Below are positions 35,401 to 43,418 of a stretch of 64,000 bases of DNA, in pieces (positions within the stretch are counted from its first letter, which is position 1; the number at the start of each line of letters is the position of its first letter). The notes under the pieces were generated by a model. It was not told the origin of the DNA and searched no databases. It worked only from the letters and a program-made list of their open reading frames with translations. The stretch covers positions 1-64,000 of the forward strand of contig CAYPPG010000045.1 in NCBI GenBank assembly GCA_964412555.1, written 5' to 3'. A program made the translations under genes and the position numbers. Origin of the DNA: CAYPPG01 sp964412555 (GTDB lineage Bacteria; Hinthialibacterota; Hinthialibacteria; Hinthialibacterales; Hinthialibacteraceae).

Positions 35401-38400
35401 CCAACACAGTTGCGAACAAGAATTCCATAACCTTCATTCGCTACCCAATATTCATCTTTGCGATTCGGAAACTTGATATTGGCCCCGATCCGGTTGCCGT
35501 TGATTTTTATATCATTACATTCATTTTCGATCGTAATCGCATTCCCTTTGTTGTCTCCAAAACGACAGAGTGCTATTTCATGGTTACCGGATTGATTTCG
35601 AATAAGGATGCCGTTTTCTCCATTAGCAACGAAAGCTGTATCGTAAGCCGTATCTCCTCCTATGATCCGATGATGGGATGAATTCGGCCCTTCGATCAAT
35701 ACACCATTTTTACCGGCATACGATAAAAAACTGTCGCGGGCTTCACAGTTCCGCGTGCCATTCCCAAAAATCAGCGCGTTATTTAAATTCCCGAGTGGTT
35801 TCCAATTCGGTTCAGGGTTGGAGCCGGGTTCTATCGCATAATCACATTCATAAACATAAATCGATTCCGTATTGGGTCCATACACCCCAATACCATTATT
35901 GTTACTCAAAATTTCACAACTGAATATTTCTGAATGAGTGACATTCCCATCGATATGAATTCCATATGCTTGGTTCGATTTACAAGTCGATCCCCCAATC
36001 GATATCCCCCGCGAATCTTTGAGTCGAATGCCATCCTGCACACCATTACTCAGTTCGCAATCCCTTATTTCAATCGACTCACAATTCTCGACAAGTATAC
36101 CGGTATCTTCGCATTGCTCTGTTTGAACATCCCAAATATATGATTTCAACGCATTGCGAATGACAATCCCGTTCCGGCAACCGGTTAATTTTCCAGAGAC
36201 AATTTGATTGTGATTACCTCCCAGAATCAATGCGCCAATTCCACAACGGTCTGCTTCGATCCCAATTTTATTTTCATACGTTTCGTTCAACACCACTCCG
36301 TTTCCGCTCCCGCCATTGAGAGCAATTCGGATGTCATGAAATCCTCCCCCCTGGACCGTGACACCGCTGTTCGCCGGTTTCTCGATCGTTCCACTGATGG
36401 TATTACCGTATCGCTCGGATATTTCAAATACTCCGCCGGTCATGGTAGCAAACCGGACCGTAACACCATTCGCGTTCATGGGAAAATTGCCGGATAAGAT
36501 AAGTTCCCGGGCTTCTATTTCACAACCATCTTGAAGCGAAATGTTGGCATCCCTCATGTTGAGCGCGACATCGTTCATCACTTTGACTCGATCATCCCGC
36601 CCGACGTTGAAATCATTCACCTGAAATGCTTGGGGAGCGTAAATGACAATTTTTTCACTATGCTGAGAAGCATTATATCCGACTGTTTTCAACGTTAGGT
36701 TCCCGTCAGAAAGAAAGTCCGCTTCCTCCCACATGCTCAGATCAGCATCCAAATCGATGATCTCAGAGGTTTCTTTAACCGGTCCTGCAAGTGGATATTC
36801 CCTATAGATATTGATTCGTGTTTCATGCTCCGAAAGACCTTCTTGTTCTAATTGTCTTCTCACCGGATCACTATCCTCCCAATAGGTTCTCCAGGTAATC
36901 GGATTCCCATTATCATCATAAGAAGTCGCTTCTTTCTTTTCTCGCCGGACGTATGTATACTCCTCATTCACATCATCCATTGTCATCAAACTGTTGTATT
37001 CGCCTCGCGCAAAGGCAAGAGCCTCATCCAACGAAATCTTCCCATCCGCCACTTTACCTTTCGCGTCACTATAAACAGCTATGGAATAACCTTCTTCCAG
37101 ATCAGGTATTGTCGGTTTGGATATTCCTTCCGTAATGGTAAGCGATCCGGCAGAAGCTGAGCCGCTTGGATTCATGACAGTCACAGAATATTGCCCGGTC
37201 GTGTCAAAACGAGGAAGAACAAAATTGAGTACACCTTGGTGATCTCCTTTTCGAGAAAGCACATAATCCCCAATTCGAATTCGAGCATCGATCAGATTCG
37301 TCCCTTTTATAGTAATATAATTTCCTTCCGTTCCAACCAGCGGATTCATTTCCGTCACAACCGGTTTTGGCGGAACCGAAATTAAAAAAGAATTGGAAAA
37401 TTCATCGGTTTCTTGATCATGGAAAAAAATATGATATTCGCCAGGTTCCAATCCAATGGGAAGCCTTACCGTAGCCCGTTGATTTCCACCGGAAACAATC
37501 GTTCCTTCCGGTGCGCTTCTCCATATATTGCTATCGGTTTTTTTGGCCCGAACGGTTAGTTGATTACTAAACAAATTATATCCCGTCACGCGGAACGCTG
37601 TTCCACGATAATCCTCGTAGGGACCTTCTTCATTGTCCGGACGCGGTGAGAATCCGATAGCCGGTTCCACCGTGCGAATTTGTGGTGTACGAATATAGTA
37701 GAAAGGTTCCGGAGCCTGAGAGATCCGGGAGGATGCGCTAGTCTCGATGGATACATCGATTTCATGCGTAGTTCCCCAATCGTAAGTGAACCGGGGAACT
37801 TCCACTTGCATTTCCGTTGAGGAGACCACTTTTGTCACTTTCGCGCGCCGGTCGAAAAAATAAACCCAATTGTTGTCCGGATTCGTTTGAAATCCTTTTC
37901 CATGAACTGTGACAATGTCTCCTGGTCCGGATGTGTTGGGAGAAATCGACTCGATCGCCGCGTCAAATGGATTCCCAACTACAACAAGAATACTTTCAAA
38001 CGGTGTCGGTCCTTTGCTGAGAACGAGAGGAATCGGGGATTGTGGAATCGCATAGCTATCCTCCTGCACTGCTTCCCATGGCTTGACATAATACAAGGTC
38101 GATCCCATCAAGCCCGTAAATCGCTCCATCACACGGCCAACCGATGACGCTTTATCTAAAATCCCTAAATACTTGTTTGCCACTTCGAGAACGGAAACGA
38201 TTGTTCCCCGGAACTTTCCATGGGCTTTTTTCAGAAGATCATCCGCGATCTTTATGCCCGGCGCCTCTTCACTTTTCTCCAAGGTTCCGGACAAGTGGCT
38301 GGCTACGCCTTGTGGAATTGCCGTGAATCCGGCTTTTGTGAATTCCCACAGGCTACTCATAAATATGTTAAACCATTCATTGAACGAAATATCTTTCTGA

Positions 38401-40310
38401 TCTCTATCGCCTATAACTTGCGAAATTTTCCGAACAACATTTTTCACGCCTTTTCGGAGTGCTTGACGTCCCCACCGCTTCGCATCGGGGGAATACAAAT
38501 CCCAAACATCGATGGCTGCCAACGCAATATTGATTCCCATTGCGGTATAATACATTTCTTTTCCGTTAGGAATTTTATTCAGAATATCGAAGTCGTTGTA
38601 CTCTCCTTGACTATTTTCATAGGATCGATCATAGAATGCTCCACTATAAGAACGAAGAACATACACGCCCTCTTTCCGGTCTTCAAAGTGAAGTATATCG
38701 TATTCATATCCGTCCATCGCTTCCATTTGACTTAACAACCATTCCACTCCAGTATACAGAATATCGATTTTCGCCGTCCATTGATTGGCTGTCAAACTTG
38801 TATGACGGCGATATTCCATTTGTTCGAAGACACGTGCGCGTAATCGGCGGAATGGTTCGTTGATACCAAGCGGAAAATCCTCAACCTCCAATCGCGAAAA
38901 TTCAACAATCCAGTCCAACGGACTATATCCGGTCTCATTCGGCTTACTCATTCCTGGATCAGCGGCATCCCGTTTCCCAACAAACGGCTCTACTCCATAG
39001 CTCCACTTTGGAGAGCGTGCATCGATATAATCTCCATCCAACCGATAAAATTTGACATCCACGTATTCGCCGGTTTCTTCTTGTAAAGGAGAAAAAACAC
39101 TTTTATTCGACCGGCGTTTCAATTGCATCGTTTTGAACGGCTTTAGCCTGTTTTCTTTCCGGGCAATTCTACGAATGAGAATTTCATCGGATGGAAAATG
39201 AAATTGTTCTTTCTCAAATTCTTTTTGCATTTTTTTCAACGAAATCGATGTCTTGGCTGGCAGAGAACCAAAATAGGCTCTCACGGCTTGAACCCAGGCC
39301 AATTGCACAACTTCATCCCGTATCCCGTCTGCGCCCTGTGGATATCTCAGTTGAATCGCTTGAGACAAAGCCTCGATTTCCGGAATATTTTCCAAACGTT
39401 CTATTGTCATCGCAGCGATATCCGGATTTGTCGTCACATTGAAAGGATGATTGAACAACAACGCGATTGCCGTTGACTGGCTATCGATCTTCATGAACGC
39501 GGACGCCGGATCATCCGGTGGCTGTGTCACGGCAAGGTAGGTGTTATTATTATCCCCGTCCGTCGCAAGCGCAGTGATGGTGACATCTTCATCGGATATA
39601 GGAATTTCAAAGGTTCCATCCTCAGCAATGGCATCTGCCCCAAATGGATTGACGACATAGAACTGTTCCTGTTGCAAGTGGCTGCCAATATCCACCATTC
39701 CTTTCACGAGTACAGTGAATCGAAAGCGACCTTCTGATTCCGCTACTCCGCCCGGTGTAACAACGCGCAGTATACCCGTCCCTGCATCATGTGGAACAAT
39801 AACCTTTAAGCGATTCGCACTCGATTCTTTCACGGTAGCAATCGTGTCCCCGATCATCACGATATTGGCCGTCGGATTTCCGGCAATAAAGTTTTCACCG
39901 GCGATAATTACTTCTGTCCCCACGCTCCCGTACATAGGTTCAAAATCGATAATTCGTGGGGGAGAGTCCCTAAAATCCCCCGATAATTCACCATGAGAAA
40001 TCAATCCGACCGCCTGGTCTAAGATTCGCCGTACATCTTCTTCCGTTAGCCTTCCATCCCCCATATGCCTCCCCTCTGTTCCCGGGTAAGGAAACACATC
40101 GGCGATCTCTTGTTTTTGTTCATCCATCCTTTCATGACCGCGGATATGCCGAAGTGTTTTTAGCGCATCACGTCCGTCAACGATACCGTCTCCCGTCACA
40201 TCTGCCCGAACCGCACCAGAGATCTGCGCTTTTACAGGAATAGAGTATACTAAAAAAACAAAGTATAATCCCAAGCCCATTACGGAGAAAAAATGGTTCC
40301 TGTATTTCAT
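32409..40310 (-). CDS. Giant secreted protein: dockerin-like, IPT/TIG, beta-helix, TolB-like propeller, cohesin-like
   Basis: The ATG at 40310 follows AGGAG by eight bases and gives 2633 residues with a signal peptide (about 1-29). In order: a dockerin-like EF-hand pair (ADVTGDGIVDGRDAL near 36; MGDGRLTEEDV near 85), an IPT/TIG domain (125-210), a long unassigned region (270-780), three IPT/TIG-like domains (780-1058), another EF-hand-like stretch (SDAKGKVADGKISLDEAL near 1070), a right-handed beta-helix of NosD/pectate-lyase type (about 1220-2105), a six-bladed TolB/PD40 propeller (about 2197-2450; repeated SPDGxxIAF and NGxxDIY), and a C-terminal cohesin-like domain (about 2483-2623). The end reads NTDIESWMVY. 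It is probably a surface or matrix scaffold. Dockerin and cohesin on one chain could allow self-association. Confidence 0.8.
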   Translation of the reverse strand: MKYRNHFFSVMGLGLYFVFLVYSIPVKAQISGAVRADVTGDGIVDGRDALKTLRHIRGHERMDEQKQEIADVFPYPGTEGRHMGDGRLTEEDVRRILDQAVGLISHGELSGDFRDSPPRIIDFEPMYGSVGTEVIIAGENFIAGNPTANIVMIGDTIATVKESSANRLKVIVPHDAGTGILRVVTPGGVAESEGRFRFTVLVKGMVDIGSHLQQEQFYVVNPFGADAIAEDGTFEIPISDEDVTITALATDGDNNNTYLAVTQPPDDPASAFMKIDSQSTAIALLFNHPFNVTTNPDIAAMTIERLENIPEIEALSQAIQLRYPQGADGIRDEVVQLAWVQAVRAYFGSLPAKTSISLKKMQKEFEKEQFHFPSDEILIRRIARKENRLKPFKTMQLKRRSNKSVFSPLQEETGEYVDVKFYRLDGDYIDARSPKWSYGVEPFVGKRDAADPGMSKPNETGYSPLDWIVEFSRLEVEDFPLGINEPFRRLRARVFEQMEYRRHTSLTANQWTAKIDILYTGVEWLLSQMEAMDGYEYDILHFEDRKEGVYVLRSYSGAFYDRSYENSQGEYNDFDILNKIPNGKEMYYTAMGINIALAAIDVWDLYSPDAKRWGRQALRKGVKNVVRKISQVIGDRDQKDISFNEWFNIFMSSLWEFTKAGFTAIPQGVASHLSGTLEKSEEAPGIKIADDLLKKAHGKFRGTIVSVLEVANKYLGILDKASSVGRVMERFTGLMGSTLYYVKPWEAVQEDSYAIPQSPIPLVLSKGPTPFESILVVVGNPFDAAIESISPNTSGPGDIVTVHGKGFQTNPDNNWVYFFDRRAKVTKVVSSTEMQVEVPRFTYDWGTTHEIDVSIETSASSRISQAPEPFYYIRTPQIRTVEPAIGFSPRPDNEEGPYEDYRGTAFRVTGYNLFSNQLTVRAKKTDSNIWRSAPEGTIVSGGNQRATVRLPIGLEPGEYHIFFHDQETDEFSNSFLISVPPKPVVTEMNPLVGTEGNYITIKGTNLIDARIRIGDYVLSRKGDHQGVLNFVLPRFDTTGQYSVTVMNPSGSASAGSLTITEGISKPTIPDLEEGYSIAVYSDAKGKVADGKISLDEALAFARGEYNSLMTMDDVNEEYTYVRREKKEATSYDDNGNPITWRTYWEDSDPVRRQLEQEGLSEHETRINIYREYPLAGPVKETSEIIDLDADLSMWEEADFLSDGNLTLKTVGYNASQHSEKIVIYAPQAFQVNDFNVGRDDRVKVMNDVALNMRDANISLQDGCEIEARELILSGNFPMNANGVTVRFATMTGGVFEISERYGNTISGTIEKPANSGVTVQGGGFHDIRIALNGGSGNGVVLNETYENKIGIEADRCGIGALILGGNHNQIVSGKLTGCRNGIVIRNALKSYIWDVQTEQCEDTGILVENCESIEIRDCELSNGVQDGIRLKDSRGISIGGSTCKSNQAYGIHIDGNVTHSEIFSCEILSNNNGIGVYGPNTESIYVYECDYAIEPGSNPEPNWKPLGNLNNALIFGNGTRNCEARDSFLSYAGKNGVLIEGPNSSHHRIIGGDTAYDTAFVANGENGILIRNQSGNHEIALCRFGDNKGNAITIENECNDIKINGNRIGANIKFPNRKDEYWVANEGYGILVRNCVGTIIDTNVIGENKKGGIRLENVDSDREEEYHAQLINNYVGFFMFPWENTAYTTMYHRSAFETESGNGIELINCKKLQVDGNFVYGHEYGIYADGQVLNNQEYTSQEFTFLDPWIRKCRDTGFRIGNTENVEVFHLLTNTNGGEGVLFVDSRHVRVWGDSAITQENGAEGITIQGCNEVVVEGMQVAPNNDNGVFISNSSNVTLKDLYISENNTHGVLVTEQSSDIEMIRLDINDNKGDGVYLHDVSNVVLVGTAPRVGFWVMNNGGHGIHMNQAKNIQVGYQTKGANIPGSGEHGIYIHGEGNENIRIESSIIMQSGAESGVEIESGETVWIGGASTDQGNNFEFQQEGCGLRVTGTEARVVIMNNLFGEPPEWESGDRLYGCGNGIILEEGANQCVIEQNLLNANQEDAIIIRNGAHDNYVFQNTITKNGGNGILVQGNESVRNAISQNTITKNLLKGIALENGNENILPPEITFYTWGMDNIQGISMAPDGSVVEVYADDEDEGEILIGIDHVLNGRFRVTGRAGDSSMYLHATVTDTDMNTSEFGEAYSSSSHEYPFVYTSDAKGNRDICYYNPNRFEHNVLTDHAADDYSPGYFPGGNQILFVTEREGNPDIYLMNNDGSSQSPFLVSEGMDADPASRIGGSKILFTSDRNGNLEIFSADTNGENIEQLTNHDAIDRQPALSPDGREIAWISNRSGTFDLWIMNVDGSDPTRLTNSDGVESNPDWSPDGTQIAFVSRQNGNTDIYQINSDGTDLTRLTQDEAQDTDPSWSHDGEVLYFSSARSGKTQIYSLRGTVSKKVSNDFGNAAEPAVTPHSILTPVDTVLSKSAPHHTVAKRNRVSRVYTEIEEQLLTIGSVSAEPGEQVSVPVFLNSGIHIGNIALDISFDPVYLELSEYQLTGIAEFGMSAQNPNYSPSAAGELRFNWIHADGLPSTEPILTLLFKVSPFTEEEELPIRVTAMQAYRTDLNKIPFITGDGKILLEGVNTDIESWMVY

Positions 40311-40554
40311 GGTCAACTCCTAATTTGATTTCAAAACAATTTCAATAGTAAAAATAGTATGATGCGAAAGATACAAATATTTGAAGGATGGAAATGAAAA
40401 GGCAATGTAATTGTGAAAGAAAAAGGAGGGGAACATTGTTATAGTATTTATCCATAGTACCATTCCTGAATTGAAATTGAATTATTATAACACAGAAGAG
40501 ACGAATGTGTAATTAAAACCATCGCTTATGTTCCCAAAAATAGGAAAATAATCA

Positions 40555-40603
40555 TTGACAGACCTGGATTTTTTTGATACTTTTATAACATCTTTCGAAA
40601 GAT
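40555..40603 (+). promoter_or_regulatory. Candidate promoter and 14-bp palindrome before the CBM9-like gene
   Basis: TTGACA (40555-40560), 17 bases, TACTTT (40578-40583), then the perfect palindrome ATCTTTCGAAAGAT (40590-40603) with a central CG. The half site TCTTTCG also occurs in the divergent promoter (complement of 40365-40371). The 329-bp interval 40311-40639 has no gene. Confidence 0.5.
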
Positions 40604-40639
40604 ATATAGAAACAATAAACTATCCGGAAGGAGAGAACA

Positions 40640-42163
40640 ATGAAAATGTTCAAAGTAACTTGGGGAGTCAGTTTCATCGTTGCCGCTTGTATTTTCTGTC
40701 TAGTTTCTTCAGCTGCCATCAAACCTTACGAAGTCACAGCACCGGTTTCATTTTATGCAGATCAAGGCGCTTTGTCCCCCACAGTCGACGGATTCATCGA
40801 CGCGGATGAATGGCGCTTTTCTCCACAAAGTGCAGGCGCAACCGAATCATTTTGGTTTGTCCGGTGGGATTTCAATTATGATGAAGAGGGAGTCAGCCAA
40901 ACCGGGATCGTCGAATCCATAGACGAAGGGGATGAGCCGATCAGCGTAGATGATTGCCGTTTCGACGTCTATACATTTTATGACGATGAATATCTCTACG
41001 TTGCCGTGAGTGTCGTCGACGATTTCATTTCCATAAATGACAATGCGGAAGGGGAAGAAGACGGTGCAACGTGGAACGATGATTCAGTGGAAGTCTTTAT
41101 CGACGGCGATTTCAGCCAATTCGATCAAAGTTTGACCGGTGCCTCCGCCGACGATCAGGCTCGCGAATTCGCGACCGGCGGCCAGTTCGTGATTACGCCC
41201 AACAATGCAAGGCGTGACAACGAAGCCGGAAATCCGACATTCGGTGAAGATGCCGAATGGTACGGACGGGCGGAACTCTCCGATTCCGGCTATAACGTGG
41301 AATTCAAAATCAGCCTCTCAAAAATCGGAAATCCGGAAAAGGGAGATAAAATCGGATTCAATATTGCGGTGAACGACGACGATTTCGACGCACCGAACGC
41401 CCGTTATCAATTGCGATGGGCGGGGCAAGCACATGTTGAATCGACATATGGTGTTCTCTATTTCGGACCGCGCGAAGTCACCGCTCCGTTAGTCGATGGG
41501 CCGGTCACAGTCGATGGAACGATGGACGAAGCCGATTGGGCGCTTGCCGCTGTAGAAAATGTCACACCTCTCAATGGAGTTCTTCAAGAAGACGTTTTGC
41601 CGATTTCGGAAGAGAACATATCTTTCAATGCATTCATCATGCATGATGAGACATGGCTGTATGTGGGTGTCGATGTGATTGATGACATCATTTTTCATGA
41701 CACCGAACCGGAAGGTTCCTATAATGCCAATACCTGGCATGACGACTCCGTCGAAGTCTTTATTGACCATGACCTAAATCACGGTTTCGACACCAGTAAC
41801 AACCGGTATGGAAGCGCCGATCTAATCGAAGGACAGTTCGTGGTAACAGCCGGTAATGCAACCCGGGATTCAAACACGACGAATGTTCCATTTTTTGGCG
41901 AATCGGATGAAGACGATTGGTACGCTCGCGCCACCATTACCGAAACCGGTTGGATGGGTGAAATGCGGTTCAAAAAGGAAATGATCGTCTCCTTTGATCG
42001 CATCGGTTTCAATATGGCTGTCAATGACGATGACATGGGAGAAGGCAATCCACAACCGACGTATCAATTGCGCTGGCAGGGAACACCGCATGTCGAATCC
42101 AGTTATGGGGTACTCAATCTTGGCGGTCCGGGTGTCGATGTCGCGGATTGGATGATGTATTAA
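40640..42163 (+). CDS. Secreted protein with two CBM9-like domains and C-terminal W-x-x-Y tag
   Basis: The 507-residue protein has a signal peptide (about 1-28) after a GGAGAG ribosome site. Two copies of a carbohydrate-binding family 9 / DOMON-like jelly roll follow (about 45-275 and 283-495). Each has the opening strand VDGFIDADEW or VDGTMDEADW, the hallmark W-(N/H)DDSVEVFID, a GQFV(V/I)T segment and the closing YQLRW-x-G-x-x-HVES-x-YGVL. CBM9-type modules bind sugars or, in DOMON relatives, heme; the ligand is not known. The end, PGVDVADWMMY, matches the tag of the giant divergent neighbour. The last 50 bp overlap the end of the convergent binding-protein gene. Confidence 0.82.
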   Translation: MKMFKVTWGVSFIVAACIFCLVSSAAIKPYEVTAPVSFYADQGALSPTVDGFIDADEWRFSPQSAGATESFWFVRWDFNYDEEGVSQTGIVESIDEGDEPISVDDCRFDVYTFYDDEYLYVAVSVVDDFISINDNAEGEEDGATWNDDSVEVFIDGDFSQFDQSLTGASADDQAREFATGGQFVITPNNARRDNEAGNPTFGEDAEWYGRAELSDSGYNVEFKISLSKIGNPEKGDKIGFNIAVNDDDFDAPNARYQLRWAGQAHVESTYGVLYFGPREVTAPLVDGPVTVDGTMDEADWALAAVENVTPLNGVLQEDVLPISEENISFNAFIMHDETWLYVGVDVIDDIIFHDTEPEGSYNANTWHDDSVEVFIDHDLNHGFDTSNNRYGSADLIEGQFVVTAGNATRDSNTTNVPFFGESDEDDWYARATITETGWMGEMRFKKEMIVSFDRIGFNMAVNDDDMGEGNPQPTYQLRWQGTPHVESSYGVLNLGGPGVDVADWMMY

Positions 42164-43418
42164 AATAGAGGTATGGCTTGCCTAGATTGCCGCCGCCGTT
42201 ATCCCACTCGATTATCCCCGTAACTCCCGCATACCCGTTCATTTTTGCAATCGCATCTCGTATATGGACTCGGTTCAAACCGGCTGTGCGAACGGCTTCG
42301 ATGAACATGTTTACGGCATCGTAGGTATAGGCGGCACAGGCATTAGGGGACGTTCCATACGCTTTACCATAATCGTCAACAAAACAGCGATAAGCATCTG
42401 TATCCTTTTCGGAATCGTAAGGCAGAATGGCATAAAGAGATTCCTCATATTCTTGTCGCAAAGATTCCACTTTCAAACCGGGAATCCAAGGGATGAAAAG
42501 CGGATATTGAATCGTTTGCTTTTTCAAAACATTTAAAAACAGTTGTATCTGCTCTCTGGGGAGATGAAGGAACAATCCATCCGGTTTGAACGAATTTATT
42601 CTGTCAATTATATCCTGGAAATCCACTTTTTCGGAAACTTTGAAATGAAACAACGGGACAAGTTGTTTTTCGAGCAATGCTTCTTCGATCTCGAAAGCCA
42701 GCATGCGTCCGTCATGAGTTGTGGAAGTCAACACTCCTATTTTCTCTAGTTTTGCAGATAAGATTCCTTCTTCGACCAATAAACGAACCTGTTGGCGGTC
42801 ACTTGAGGGGAGGCGAAAAATCCAGGGGATTCGGATAAAAGTCAGGGTTGTATCGGAAGAGACCGGTGAAAAGAGGGGAAGACGGGCTTTGGTGACTATT
42901 TGTTGGGCAATGTGGGTGGCATCTCCATTGAGGGAACCGATTACTGCCCAGACATGATCTTCATAAATGAGACGGATCATTTCTTTCGAACCCGCTCCCC
43001 ACGGATCATCCGCCCAACGTGTCATCAACCGAAATGGAACACCCTGAAAGCCCCCCTTTTCATTCGCTTGCATGACAGCTAACGAAGCTCCTTGAATCAT
43101 GGCGCATCCGACAGGATCATCACTGCGGTTTGGCGCAAACAGGCCGAGGCGAATATCTTTCAATCGCTTCGGATCTCCCCATTTCCCTTCCCAACCGGTA
43201 AATTCCATAGGATCGTCCAGCATCCGTTTATTCGGTTCATTGATTTCATTTGTTCTACAGATCAGCGGATTGGCAATCCAAAACAACAATCCGGCGAAGA
43301 GAAAAAAAAGGGATACTTTCTTATTTAGGAAGGAATAAAAAAGGCGCGGGAGAAAATCGCGCCTTTTTTCGTATGGATTGAAAGTTAAGATATTATCTGC
43401 CCAATTGTTCTTGTTCAT
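42114..43418 (-). CDS. Branched-chain-type substrate-binding protein, second tandem copy
   Basis: This is a Peripla_BP_6-type (LivJ/LivK-like) periplasmic binding protein and a diverged paralogue of the gene just upstream. Shared blocks are the pre-domain DPMEFTGW, GAMIQGASLAV-like GCAMIQGASLAVMQANEKGG, and YTYDAVNMFIEAVRTAGL near the end. The best start is the ATG at 43418 (GAGGGAAG upstream), giving 434 residues and an unusually long 35-residue charged stretch before the hydrophobic signal core (VSLFFLFAGLLFW). That start lies 26 bp inside the upstream gene, and the leader contains a hairpin with A and T tracts. The last 16 or so residues are read antisense to the C-terminal tag of the convergent gene. 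It may be decaying or coupled. Confidence 0.72.
   Translation of the reverse strand: MNKNNWADNILTFNPYEKRRDFLPRLFYSFLNKKVSLFFLFAGLLFWIANPLICRTNEINEPNKRMLDDPMEFTGWEGKWGDPKRLKDIRLGLFAPNRSDDPVGCAMIQGASLAVMQANEKGGFQGVPFRLMTRWADDPWGAGSKEMIRLIYEDHVWAVIGSLNGDATHIAQQIVTKARLPLFSPVSSDTTLTFIRIPWIFRLPSSDRQQVRLLVEEGILSAKLEKIGVLTSTTHDGRMLAFEIEEALLEKQLVPLFHFKVSEKVDFQDIIDRINSFKPDGLFLHLPREQIQLFLNVLKKQTIQYPLFIPWIPGLKVESLRQEYEESLYAILPYDSEKDTDAYRCFVDDYGKAYGTSPNACAAYTYDAVNMFIEAVRTAGLNRVHIRDAIAKMNGYAGVTGIIEWDNGGGNLGKPYLYFNTSSNPRHRHPDRQD
43337..43369 (-). terminator. Intrinsic terminator inside the start of the second binding-protein gene
   Basis: AAAAAAGGCGCG (43337-43348), loop of nine, CGCGCCTTTTTT (43358-43369): a perfect stem with A and T tracts, 24 bp after the stop of the first binding-protein gene on the minus strand. 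It lies within the apparent leader codons of the next gene. Confidence 0.85.

Noticed and set aside
32758..39996. Many plus-strand frames opposite the giant gene
   Set aside because: They are antisense shadows without ribosome sites, signal peptides or family patterns.
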